A DNA stretch of 64,000 bases from an uncultured Dehalococcoidia bacterium. Its GTDB lineage: Bacteria > Chloroflexota > Dehalococcoidia > Lucifugimonadales > JAAXIE01. Made by a program: the position numbers and the translations under genes. Shown one piece after another: positions 41,866 through 49,176 of the stretch. Numbering within the stretch: the first letter of the stretch is position 1; each line of letters starts with the position of its first letter. The stretch spans positions 2,787,501-2,851,500 of the forward strand of contig OX638353.1 of assembly GCA_951813255.1 (NCBI GenBank). The letters are read 5' to 3'. The notes beneath the pieces were generated by a model. That model did not search any database and was not told the DNA's origin. It worked only from the letters and a program-made list of their open reading frames with translations.

Positions 41866-42795
41866 TTGAGATGGAGACACCGCAGCCCCAACTATCCCGG
41901 GATCGACTTGGAGGACGCCATCGACTCCGTGGTCAAGCTCTACAACTCCATGGGTAGAAACGAGTTCCATTCCGAAGACGCCATCAAGGCTTGGGGATAC
42001 AGCAGCGGTAGCGGTCCCGTTCGTGTCCGCATGGCTGCCCTTCGACAGTTCGGACTCCTCGACGGCAGGCGAGGCGAGAGCCGCAGGGTCTCCCGTACCG
42101 GCCTCATCTTCGCCATGCGCGACCCCTCTTCCCCGGAATACCAGGACGCCATCCGGGCCACCGCAGTGCGTCCACCCCTCTTCGCCAAGGCAAGGAATGA
42201 TATGCCCAACGCATCCGATAGCTCCCTGCGTCAATGGCTGCTCATGGACGAGGACTTCTCCGACGAAGGCGCATCCCGGTTTGTCGAGGTCTTTCGCAGC
42301 ACGATGCGTTTTGCCAGCCTCGACAACATCGAAATAACATCAGGGCTGGAAGATGAAGCCCCTCAAAACGCCTTCGAAGATGCGCCAATAGCGCCTTCCC
42401 GCGGTCGCTCACATCGCCATCATGCCCCGCCAAGCCCAGCGGAATCACCACTCCCAGCCCACACCCGCGTCCCACTGCGCCTCATGGGCGGCTCTCAAAC
42501 CGTAACCATCGAGCTGCCCGACTCCATGACCGAGAGAGCATGGCAGCAAATGATGGCCATGCTCAACGCCCTCAAGGCCGGTTACGTGCCCACCGAAAAC
42601 GATGAACTCAACCAATCAACCACCGGTCAGATCATCGACACCAAGGAGGCCACCAATGTCCCAACAGAAGAACTCCCCCACGCCACGTCGCAACCCCCCC
42701 GGAACGAAAGCAGTGACGACAACAATAATCCACCTAGCAACGAGCATACTGAGACTGGTCACGAGCCTCACCCTGAGTCCACACATCCAGAGTAG
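41866..42795 (+). CDS. Putative winged-helix protein of unknown function
   Basis: A 309-residue protein from a TTG start preceded by GAAAGGA. Residues 5-150 look like a winged-helix-containing region (YPGIDLEDAIDSVVKLYNSM, then AIKAWGYSSGSGPVRVRMAA and LRQFGLLDGR, VSRTGLIFAM), a pattern I have seen in uncharacterised bacterial proteins. A His/Pro linker leads to a short conserved domain (VPLRLMGGSQTVTIELPDSM) and a low-complexity acidic tail. A DNA-binding regulator role is inferred only. It has its own promoter and sits between hicAB and the DUF6978-like/DUF1828 pair. Confidence 0.5.
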   Translation: MRWRHRSPNYPGIDLEDAIDSVVKLYNSMGRNEFHSEDAIKAWGYSSGSGPVRVRMAALRQFGLLDGRRGESRRVSRTGLIFAMRDPSSPEYQDAIRATAVRPPLFAKARNDMPNASDSSLRQWLLMDEDFSDEGASRFVEVFRSTMRFASLDNIEITSGLEDEAPQNAFEDAPIAPSRGRSHRHHAPPSPAESPLPAHTRVPLRLMGGSQTVTIELPDSMTERAWQQMMAMLNALKAGYVPTENDELNQSTTGQIIDTKEATNVPTEELPHATSQPPRNESSDDNNNPPSNEHTETGHEPHPESTHPE

Positions 42796-42973
42796 CCCAC
42801 GCATCCAGAGTAGAAGCACCGCCACGCCAAGGGGACACGCCCCCCGTCACCAGCGAAACTACCACTACCTCCGCATTCAGGAAGGAGAGAGAAGCGCCGT
42901 CGCCCCCAGAAGATACGCCCCCTCCGAGCAATGGGACGACTACTGGCGCATCCTCGCAAGAGGAGGATGGTGA
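42655..42973 (+). CDS. Doubtful small basic protein overlapping the previous gene
   Basis: A frame opening at an ATG near 42655, after GGAGG, overlaps the end of the preceding gene in another frame. Its C-terminal 40 residues (NYHYLRIQEGERSAVAPRRY, ending WDDYWRILARGGW) look protein-like; the N-terminal part looks like a frame shadow. It may be the remnant of a small gene fused by chance to an overlapping frame. Confidence 0.25.
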
Positions 42974-43072
42974 CCGCCATCCTCCTCCATCCACCCTCAA
43001 CGAACTCCCATCCTTTACAACCCCACCCCCACCCACTACCCTCAAACCCACACCTCCCCCAAGGGGCTTCCC

Positions 43073-43597
43073 ATGGTCCCAAACCCCGCCCCCCACCCAA
43101 AGCCCACACACCTCATCCCCGTTCTTCTCCTTGTCCTCTTCGCCGTCCTGCTCATTAACTGCGGCGGTGACTCCGCAGATTCCACCGGACCGCCAGCCCC
43201 AGGACAGGACTCCACGAACACCCCAACCGGCGCCGCCAGTGCATATGATCTCGAAGCCGTCCGTGAATACGCGGAGGAATCTTGCTGGATAAACAGTGAG
43301 TTCGACCCTATCCCCACCGTGTTCGGTGCTTGGGAGGCTTTGCGCCACCACTTCAGGACTAGCGACGCCCGCAGAGACCTTGTTCCCCCACCCGTCCTAC
43401 GTCAGTACCACCAAGCGGTTATCCTCAGCTTTGAAGAGCCACCCACAGAAGCCAGATTCCCACACGCCAGCGGGATGGTGGGCGCATCGGCGGAAGCCGA
43501 GTCCAGCGGCTCCCCCAGCCCGTCCCAAGCCCTTTCCGACATCTACGATGGCCTACCCTCCGAGGTCCGAGAAACAATCGAGGCCGTAGACTGCTGA
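43073..43597 (+). CDS. Putative small lipoprotein
   Basis: A 174-residue protein with a hydrophobic N-terminal segment ending in a lipobox (LLVLFAVLLINC) followed by GGDSADS. The mature part is polar and shows no recognised domain (DLEAVREYAEESCWINSEFD). It probably attaches to the outer side of the membrane. There is no evident partner; the neighbours are the unknown DNA-binding-like gene and the DUF6978-like/DUF1828 pair. A decayed type B palindromic repeat lies just downstream (43616-43725). Confidence 0.5.
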   Translation: MVPNPAPHPKPTHLIPVLLLVLFAVLLINCGGDSADSTGPPAPGQDSTNTPTGAASAYDLEAVREYAEESCWINSEFDPIPTVFGAWEALRHHFRTSDARRDLVPPPVLRQYHQAVILSFEEPPTEARFPHASGMVGASAEAESSGSPSPSQALSDIYDGLPSEVRETIEAVDC

Positions 43598-43615
43598 GAT
43601 CCCCCCTCCCTTGCC

Positions 43616-43725
43616 CCGTTCGTCCCAAGCGAAAGCAGGCCCTTCCACATCCGACCGCCCAAGGTCCCAAACCCCCAACCCAACCTACCTCTCATCTCCC
43701 TACCTCCCGAAGTCGACCCGTCAAG
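43616..43725. repeat. Decayed type B palindromic repeat
   Basis: The end motif cgttcgtcccaagcgaaag and, about 80 bases later, cccgaagtcgacccg are degraded versions of the type B ends seen at 37827 and 39870. The arms no longer pair well. Confidence 0.5.
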
Positions 43726-43797
43726 CCCGAAATTCGGCGGAGAAGTCCATATCATTGGCCCAGTGGACCCATGATAGAATGCCTTTCTAGGCCGCCC

Positions 43798-44274
43798 ATG
43801 CTTACGAACCAACAGATAGAAGGACTCCTCCTCATGCCCAAGGCCATTACCGACAAGCAGCCTGCCAAAGGGTATCGAGACGAGGGACTCCATAAGCGGT
43901 GCAACCTGCAATTGACCGGGTCAGATGACGAACGCTTTGTCGTTTTTGTTCGCCAACACTCTACTTTCATTGAGAATTATTCGATCGGTCTGCGATACCA
44001 AACTGGCGATTCCTCCGTAGGAACGATCACACTAATTCGATATAACGGGCCGCACGGCGAGGAGAGGCGCCAACCAGGCGGGCATTTCGCAGTTCCACAC
44101 ATCCACCGCATAACAGAGGTTGAGTTGCTCTCGGGCAGCCGTGAGCCCCAAGAGAGCCATAGAGAGTTGACTGACCGATATGGAACCTTCGAGGAGGCCC
44201 TTCAAGTGTTCTTCACTGACATGAAAGTGGAGAACGCGAGCGACTACTTCGAGTCGCAGCTACCGTTGTTGTGA
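43798..44274 (+). CDS. DUF6978-like protein
   Basis: A 158-residue protein starting MLTNQQIEGLLLMPKAITDK (an ATG nine codons upstream at 43771 is less likely). Conserved-looking parts are HKRCNLQLTGSDDERFVVFV, FIENYSIGLRYQ and LIRYNGPHG...HFAVPHIHRIT. I recall this set as DUF6978, but the name is from memory. It ends 25 bases before a DUF1828 gene. The same pairing, with this member truncated, occurs at 30412-29367, so the two proteins likely work together. Function unknown; a toxin-antitoxin or defence role is a guess from location. Confidence 0.6.
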   Translation: MLTNQQIEGLLLMPKAITDKQPAKGYRDEGLHKRCNLQLTGSDDERFVVFVRQHSTFIENYSIGLRYQTGDSSVGTITLIRYNGPHGEERRQPGGHFAVPHIHRITEVELLSGSREPQESHRELTDRYGTFEEALQVFFTDMKVENASDYFESQLPLL

Positions 44275-44299
44275 TGAATAATCCACGGGATCTACCGAG

Positions 44300-45076
44300 A
44301 TGAACCTAGAAGCCGTAAGGGCAACGTTGGGCCAATCTCTTTCGTCCAAGGTCGACTTGCACGAACGACGCCAAGGGATATACCAGCTCATCGTGCCCAT
44401 ATTGCATGAAGACGGCGATATGGTGGACATCTATCTGGAGGACAGTCCTGTAGGCGATGAGTACATTAGGATACGTGATTTCGGCATGGCCCTTATGAGG
44501 CTGTCTTACACGTTCGACATTAACACTCCCACTCGCCAAGGCATATTTGACAGTATTCTTATCAACAATCGTGTCAGCTACGAGGCTGGCGACCTCTATC
44601 TGGACACACCTTTGGCCCGATTATACGAAGGGGTCCTGCAATTCGCTGGCTGTGCTCAGAAGGTGTGCAACATGCGCTATTGGGGCCGGGAGGTGGTGCG
44701 AAGCGCCTTTTATGAGGATTTGGCAACCTACGTCACCAATGATCTGGTCCAATATGAGCCGAGAGATGATGTGTCCCCGTTGCCTGAGTACCCCATCGGC
44801 CCTGACTGGTCCCTCGAATGCCGCAATCGCAACTTCTATATCTTTGGGGTGTTAGGCAACGACAAGGCAAAGAACGTGGCGATATGCCTGTTGGAATTCC
44901 AGAAGGCGAGGCTTCCATTCATAAGTTTGGTTGTACATGAAGATATGGAAGCACTTGGAAGCCGCGATCGGCTCTATATAACTCGCAATGCGGACACTCA
45001 ATATCCCGTGTTGAGCGACTTCAAGGAGCGAGGCGTGGAGGACATCGAGCGTTTCGCGGGAGTTATTGCAGGCTAA
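44300..45076 (+). CDS. DUF1828-domain protein (second copy)
   Basis: A 258-residue protein with the DUF1828 N-terminal pattern (YQLIVPILHEDGDMVDIYLE then YIRIRDFGMALMRLSY). The middle segment VVRSAFYEDLATYVTNDLVQ and the end VARIC-like strand (NVAICLLEFQKARLPF) align in order with the paralogue at 29367. Overall identity is low, so the two pairs diverged long ago rather than by a recent local duplication. It follows its DUF6978-like partner by 25 bases in the same direction. Confidence 0.65.
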   Translation: MNLEAVRATLGQSLSSKVDLHERRQGIYQLIVPILHEDGDMVDIYLEDSPVGDEYIRIRDFGMALMRLSYTFDINTPTRQGIFDSILINNRVSYEAGDLYLDTPLARLYEGVLQFAGCAQKVCNMRYWGREVVRSAFYEDLATYVTNDLVQYEPRDDVSPLPEYPIGPDWSLECRNRNFYIFGVLGNDKAKNVAICLLEFQKARLPFISLVVHEDMEALGSRDRLYITRNADTQYPVLSDFKERGVEDIERFAGVIAG

Positions 45077-45210
45077 GTCAGTCACCATCGACTCAGACGC
45101 TGACCTGCGCTCGATTCCACACTCTGTCAGCTCGCCGCAGGTCGACCCACTCTGTATGGTTCGTTAGCCTATTTCTTAGCCCACCCCAACCACCCCATGA
45201 CACCCCCCTC

Positions 45211-45240
45211 TTGACAACCCACAAACACTTGTTCTAACAT
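45211..45240 (+). promoter_or_regulatory. Promoter with embedded LexA/DinR-like box, terminase operon
   Basis: TTGACA (45211-45216), an 18-base spacer, and TAACAT (45235-45240). Within the spacer, caaacacttgttct (45222-45235) reads on the other strand as agaacaagtgttt, fitting GAACRNRYGTTY. It is laid out exactly like the head-operon promoter at 41001-41030. Confidence 0.72.
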
Positions 45241-45299
45241 ACCCTCATAGAGCGAGCATGGCCCGGCCCCAATCGCCGGCCCCAACTCCTCGAATCTGC

Positions 45300-45350
45300 G
45301 CGCACATGGGGACTGACCCCATACAGGTCAGCCCCTGTGCGCCTTTTTTT
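45300..45350 (+). terminator. Leader attenuator before the terminase genes
   Basis: A 17-bp stem with two single-base bulges: gcgcaca/tgtgcgc, gggg/cccc, ctgacc/ggtcag, with a seven-base loop, followed by cTTTTTTTg (45344-45350). It sits 60 bases downstream of the promoter and 83 bases before the first gene, so transcripts should stop here unless antitermination occurs. Confidence 0.75.
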
Positions 45351-45432
45351 GCGCCACTCACGGGGCTGCCTCGATTCCCAAAGGGCCCCATCAGGCCCTA
45401 CATCCAGCCATATCAGGCAGAAGGAGTACCCC

Positions 45433-45654
45433 TTGGAACCACAAGTCCAGCAGCCCAAAGCACTGCCACTGGTCCCCTGGCACAACGCCATCCGCTGCCG
45501 CCGCTGCCGCAGCGACGTCCTCATACGCCTCAAGAAAACCCGCAAACACGACCACCACGTCTTCCGCTGCGTCCAGTGCGACCTCATCTTCAGCCCAGGC
45601 GGCCGTCTATCCGCGCCCAGCCAGCCCCGCAATCAAAACCAGGAGTGGCAGTAA
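45433..45654 (+). CDS. Small zinc-ribbon protein
   Basis: A 73-residue protein from a TTG start eight bases after AAGGAG. Four cysteines form a zinc ribbon: IRCRRCRSDVLIRLKKTRKH then VFRCVQC, with CxxC pairs about 24 residues apart. Its stop overlaps the start of the small terminase gene (TAATG), so the two are translationally coupled. Small zinc ribbons are common beside phage terminase genes; a role in DNA recognition or as a transcription/antitermination factor is possible, but unproven. Confidence 0.65.
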   Translation: MEPQVQQPKALPLVPWHNAIRCRRCRSDVLIRLKKTRKHDHHVFRCVQCDLIFSPGGRLSAPSQPRNQNQEWQ

Positions 45655-46085
45655 TGAATCGCAAGCTGAACAGAAAGGCCACTGGCAGAACTGGCAGTAA
45701 AAATAGCTACAAAAAACCTCGCGCCAGATACGACGATCCTGCCAGTGCAGCTATGAAACAAATCTTCGCTACGGCCCGCCATTTCGGCGCATCCATCGGC
45801 CAAGCCGCCACCGTCGCCGGTGTCCCTGAGCGCACCATATACAACTGGCGCGACCATGACCCCGAATTCGCCAAGGCTTGGGACAATGGCCCCGACCACC
45901 TCATCGAAAGCATCGAAGCCGGCACCTTCCGCTCCGCCATCGAAGGCGACCGCCAGCTTCGAATGTTCCTCCTCAAGGCCCACAGGCCAGGTACCTACAA
46001 TCAACGCCAGCAACCACCCAAGCCTGCGGCATCCAAGCTCACGGACCTCGTCCAGCTGGCAGAAAGGGTGCGCGGATGGCTATGA
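45654..46085 (+). CDS. Phage small terminase-like protein
   Basis: A 143-residue protein starting at ATG 45654 (AGGAG nine bases upstream). After a basic N-terminus it has a helix-turn-helix (GASIGQAATVAGVPERTIYN WRD, about residues 43-66) followed by FAKAWDNGPDHLIESIEAGT and a helical C-terminus, as in small terminase subunits that bind the packaging site. It overlaps both neighbours: TAATG with the zinc ribbon and 10 bases with the large terminase, giving a tight packaging cassette. Confidence 0.78.
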   Translation: MNRKLNRKATGRTGSKNSYKKPRARYDDPASAAMKQIFATARHFGASIGQAATVAGVPERTIYNWRDHDPEFAKAWDNGPDHLIESIEAGTFRSAIEGDRQLRMFLLKAHRPGTYNQRQQPPKPAASKLTDLVQLAERVRGWL

Positions 46086-47650
46086 CTCTCTTACCCAACA
46101 CCATGTATGGGTCTGATGGCGACACTTCCCTCGTCGAAGCCGACCTCTACGAGTCCATGCGCATCTGCCCCGTCGGCTTCGCCCATGAGGCCCTCGGCGT
46201 CCAACTCTGGAACAAGCAGCAGGAAGTCCTCAACGCCGTGCGCGACCACCGTCGCGTCGCCGTCAAGGCTGGCAACGGCCTCGGCAAGGGCTTCACCGCC
46301 GCCACCGCCGTCCTCTGGTTCCTCTGCACACACCATCCCGCTATCGTCCTCACCACCGCCCCCACCGCACGCCAGGTACGCCACGTCCTCTGGCGCGAGA
46401 TTCGCCGCCTCCACCGCGGCGCCCACCAGCCCATCGGCGGACGCATGCTCTCCACTCGTTTCGAGGCTGCCGACGACCGCTTTGCCCTCGGCCTCTCCAC
46501 CGACGACGTCGACCAGTTTCAGGGCTTCCACTCCCCCAACATGCTCATCGTCGTCGACGAGGCCGAGGGTGTCGGCGAGGAAACCTACGAGGCCATCGAT
46601 GCCGTCATGACCGCCGGCACCAGCAAGCTCCTCCTCATCGGCAACCCCACCAGCGACTCCGGGGCTTTCCGCCGCGCCTTCCACGAGGACCGGCGCATCT
46701 TCCACAACATCACCATCTCCGCCCTCGAGTCCCCCAACGTGCAGGAAAACCGCGTCATCATCCCCGGCCTCACCACCGAAGACTGGATAACCGAGCGCAC
46801 CACCCTCTGGGGCCAGGACAGCCCCATGTACCAAGCCCGCGTCCTCGGCCAGTTCTCCGACCGCCCCCAGGACGCCCTCATCGCCCTCTCCAAAATCGAG
46901 TCCGCCATCGCCCGCCACCCCACCGCCACCCTAGCCCTACCCCCCGCTCACCCAGCCCTCCCCGTTCCTCCATCCCTCCCCGCCCTATCTCCCTCCGTTC
47001 GTCCTACCCTCCCCGTTCCTCCTGAGCAAAGTGAGACGATGAGCCTCTCAGACCTGCCAAGGTCGGAAGGCTCACCGTCTCACGAAGTCGAAGGACCCGC
47101 CCCCGACGACGAGGATCCCGCCCCCACCGTCCTCGCCGTCGACGTAGCCCGCTTCGGCACCGACCAGAGCGTCCTCCTCCTAGCCAACTCCGACACCGTC
47201 CTCCACATCGAGGCCTACCGCGGCCTCGACACCATGGAACTCGCAGGCCGGGTCATCGACGCCTACCGCCGCTGGCTGCCCAAACGCATCGCCATCGACG
47301 AGATCGGCGTCGGCGCAGGCGTCGTCGACCGCCTCAAGGAACTCAACTTCCCCGTGGCAGGCATCAACGTGGGACGCCCCGCCCGCCAGCGCAGGCTCTT
47401 CGCCAACATGCGCGCCGAGGGCTACTGGCGCCTCTACGAACTCTTCAACCAGGAGGCCATCGCCATACCCAACGACACCGAACTCGCAGGCCAGCTCGCC
47501 TCCCTGCGCCACCGCTACAACAGCAAAGGCCAGTTCTACATGGAAACCAAGGACGAAGCCCGCGCCCGAGGCGTCCCCTCCCCCGACAAAGCCGACGCCC
47601 TCATGCTGGCCTACCTAGGCCACAACCGATCCGTCAGGCTCCACATATGA
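46076..47650 (+). CDS. Phage large terminase (ATPase/nuclease) with in-frame repeat insertion
   Basis: A 524-residue DNA-packaging motor. ATPase domain: Walker A VKAGNGLGKGFTA (about residues 58-70), Walker B LIVVDEAE and coupling motif LLLIGNPTSD. Nuclease domain: AVDVARFGTDQSV with the first Asp, RIAIDEIGVGAGVVDRL, and SPDKADALMLAYLG. Between them, residues about 283-345 form a Pro/Ser/Glu-rich insert encoded by a palindromic repeat (47003-47095) that keeps the frame. Both domains look intact, so the gene may still work. Portal follows after 139 bases. Confidence 0.87.
   Translation: MAMTLLPNTMYGSDGDTSLVEADLYESMRICPVGFAHEALGVQLWNKQQEVLNAVRDHRRVAVKAGNGLGKGFTAATAVLWFLCTHHPAIVLTTAPTARQVRHVLWREIRRLHRGAHQPIGGRMLSTRFEAADDRFALGLSTDDVDQFQGFHSPNMLIVVDEAEGVGEETYEAIDAVMTAGTSKLLLIGNPTSDSGAFRRAFHEDRRIFHNITISALESPNVQENRVIIPGLTTEDWITERTTLWGQDSPMYQARVLGQFSDRPQDALIALSKIESAIARHPTATLALPPAHPALPVPPSLPALSPSVRPTLPVPPEQSETMSLSDLPRSEGSPSHEVEGPAPDDEDPAPTVLAVDVARFGTDQSVLLLANSDTVLHIEAYRGLDTMELAGRVIDAYRRWLPKRIAIDEIGVGAGVVDRLKELNFPVAGINVGRPARQRRLFANMRAEGYWRLYELFNQEAIAIPNDTELAGQLASLRHRYNSKGQFYMETKDEARARGVPSPDKADALMLAYLGHNRSVRLHI
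47003..47095. repeat. Type B palindromic repeat inside the large terminase gene
   Basis: Inverted arms gtgagacgatgagcct (47031-47046) and aggctcaccgtctcac (47068-47083) match at 15 of 16 positions and are bounded by cctgagcaaa and gaagtcgaaggac, the type B end motifs. A further end motif cgttcgtcct is at 46996. The insert stays in frame and separates ATPase from nuclease domain. Confidence 0.85.
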
Positions 47651-47700
47651 CCACCCTCGCACAGTCGGGTGCCTGCCCCGTCATTCACGCGCCCTCCTCC

Positions 47701-47734
47701 GTCATTCCCGCGCAGGCGGGAACCCACGTAACCC
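47701..47734. repeat. Short type A repeat before the portal gene
   Basis: The sequence gtcattcccgcgcaggcggg and then aacccacgtaaccc is a type A element lacking the inner stem found at 37715 and 39330. It lies in the terL-portal gap. Confidence 0.7.
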
Positions 47735-47789
47735 GGACACCCATCACAAGTCACCAACGCATAACCAGAACAACAAGGAGATAACCAAC

Positions 47790-49088
47790 ATGAAAACCCA
47801 ACGACCCAGACCCAACCCCATATCCACCCTAGCCCGCAGGCTGCTGCCAGCCGTTCGTCCAGATGGCGAAGTGGCAGGCCAACCGCCAATCGTCCAACGC
47901 GCCAACCGCGCCACCGCCTCCGACTACGACCGAGTCCACGAAACCGCAGGCGTCGGCGGAGACTGGGCCAAGTCCGTCTACGGCGAATACTACGCCACCT
48001 CGGTCTCGGTATACTCCGCCATCAAGCTGCGGGCCGACGCCATGGCCCGGGCCCCACTGAACATCCTGCGCCAAGTCTCAGGCGAGAGCCCGGCAGGAAC
48101 GAGCCGTGTGCCAGTGGGCCCCGGACACCCCGTGCAGCAACTCCTCGACCGCGTCAACCCCTGGTACACCCGTGGCGACCTCTGGCGGGCCACCGAGATC
48201 AATCTCTGCCTGTGGGGCTCCTCCTTCTGGGCACTCGAACAAAACCAGTCCGGCCACTGGGAAATCTGGCCCCTCCGCAGCGACCGCGTCCGCATCCTCC
48301 CGGAGAAACAGCGCCACATCAAGGGCTTCGTCTACATGGGGAACGGCGGCCCCGTCGCCTACACCCCCGAGGAGATCGTCTGGATGCGCTACTACAACCC
48401 GCTGGAGCCCTTCGCTGGCCTCTCGCCCCTAGCCCCCGTCCGCCTCTCCGTGGATGCCGGCCTCGACGCCCTGCGCTTCAACCGCAGCTTCTTCAAAAAC
48501 TCAGCCCAGCCCGACGTCATCTTCACCACCGAGGAGACGCTGACCGACACCGAAATCGAGGACTTCTACCACCGCTGGGAGGACCGCTACCAAGGCCCCG
48601 GCAACGCCCACCGCCCCGCCCTCGCCTCCTTCATCAAGGACGTCAAAACCCTGGGTTTCACTCACCGCGAAATGGAATTTCTCCAAGGTCTCCGCTGGAG
48701 CCTCGAAGACATCAGCCGCACCTACGGCGTCCCTCTGCCCCTGCTCTCCGACTACCAGCAAGCCACCTTCGCCAACATCACCACCGCCGAAAAACTATTC
48801 TGGCGCAACACCATAATCCCCGAAATGCGCTTCTTCGAAGAACACCTGAACAGCGAACTACTCCCACGCCTAGGCTACCCCGCACTAGGCGCCCAGTTCG
48901 ACCTCTCCACCATAGAAGCCATGAACGAAGACGAAACAGAAAAAGTAGACCGCGAAACCAAACTCCTAGACCGCGGAGTCCTAACCATCAACGAAGTAAG
49001 ACGTTCCCGCAACCTCCCCAACGTCCCCTGGGGCGATGTCTGGCAACCAACCGAAAAGCCGGAGAAATCAGGCGAACCCAGTGCGTAA
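47790..49088 (+). CDS. HK97-family portal protein
   Basis: A 432-residue portal, the dodecameric ring through which DNA enters the head. Typical features are VYSAIKLRADAMARAPLNIL, LLDRVNPWYTRGDLWRATEI, NLCLWGSSFWALEQ, then IVWMRYYNPLEPFAGLSPLA and FLQGLRWSLEDISRTYGVPL. Length and order fit HK97-type portals. The ATG follows AAGGAGATAACC. It ends the plus-strand half-operon; in complete phages the protease and capsid genes come next, but here they lie 7 kb away on the other strand. Confidence 0.9.
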   Translation: MKTQRPRPNPISTLARRLLPAVRPDGEVAGQPPIVQRANRATASDYDRVHETAGVGGDWAKSVYGEYYATSVSVYSAIKLRADAMARAPLNILRQVSGESPAGTSRVPVGPGHPVQQLLDRVNPWYTRGDLWRATEINLCLWGSSFWALEQNQSGHWEIWPLRSDRVRILPEKQRHIKGFVYMGNGGPVAYTPEEIVWMRYYNPLEPFAGLSPLAPVRLSVDAGLDALRFNRSFFKNSAQPDVIFTTEETLTDTEIEDFYHRWEDRYQGPGNAHRPALASFIKDVKTLGFTHREMEFLQGLRWSLEDISRTYGVPLPLLSDYQQATFANITTAEKLFWRNTIIPEMRFFEEHLNSELLPRLGYPALGAQFDLSTIEAMNEDETEKVDRETKLLDRGVLTINEVRRSRNLPNVPWGDVWQPTEKPEKSGEPSA

Positions 49089-49121
49089 GTTCCCGCCCAC
49101 TCCTCGTATTGGCGAAGAGCC

Positions 49122-49144
49122 TGCCCCTGACCGGGTCAGGGGCA
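49122..49144. terminator. Perfect palindrome after the portal gene
   Basis: tgcccctgacc and ggtcaggggca form an 11-bp inverted repeat around one base, 33 bases past the portal stop and 32 bases before the convergent MarR gene stop. Its flank ggcgaagagcc recalls type A repeats, so it may be a decayed repeat serving as a bidirectional terminator. There is no T-run. Confidence 0.5.
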
Positions 49145-49176
49145 GAGATTGCCCCTGCCCGTGTCCCTTCAAACCC

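Larger units (their letters stand above)
45077..45432. other. Leader region of the terminase operon
   Basis: A gene-free stretch holding, in order, the SOS-like promoter (45211-45240), a short leader, a strong terminator-like hairpin with a T7 run (45300-45350), and the ribosome site aaggag (45421) of the zinc-ribbon gene. Frames open across it do not resemble proteins. Confidence 0.7.
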
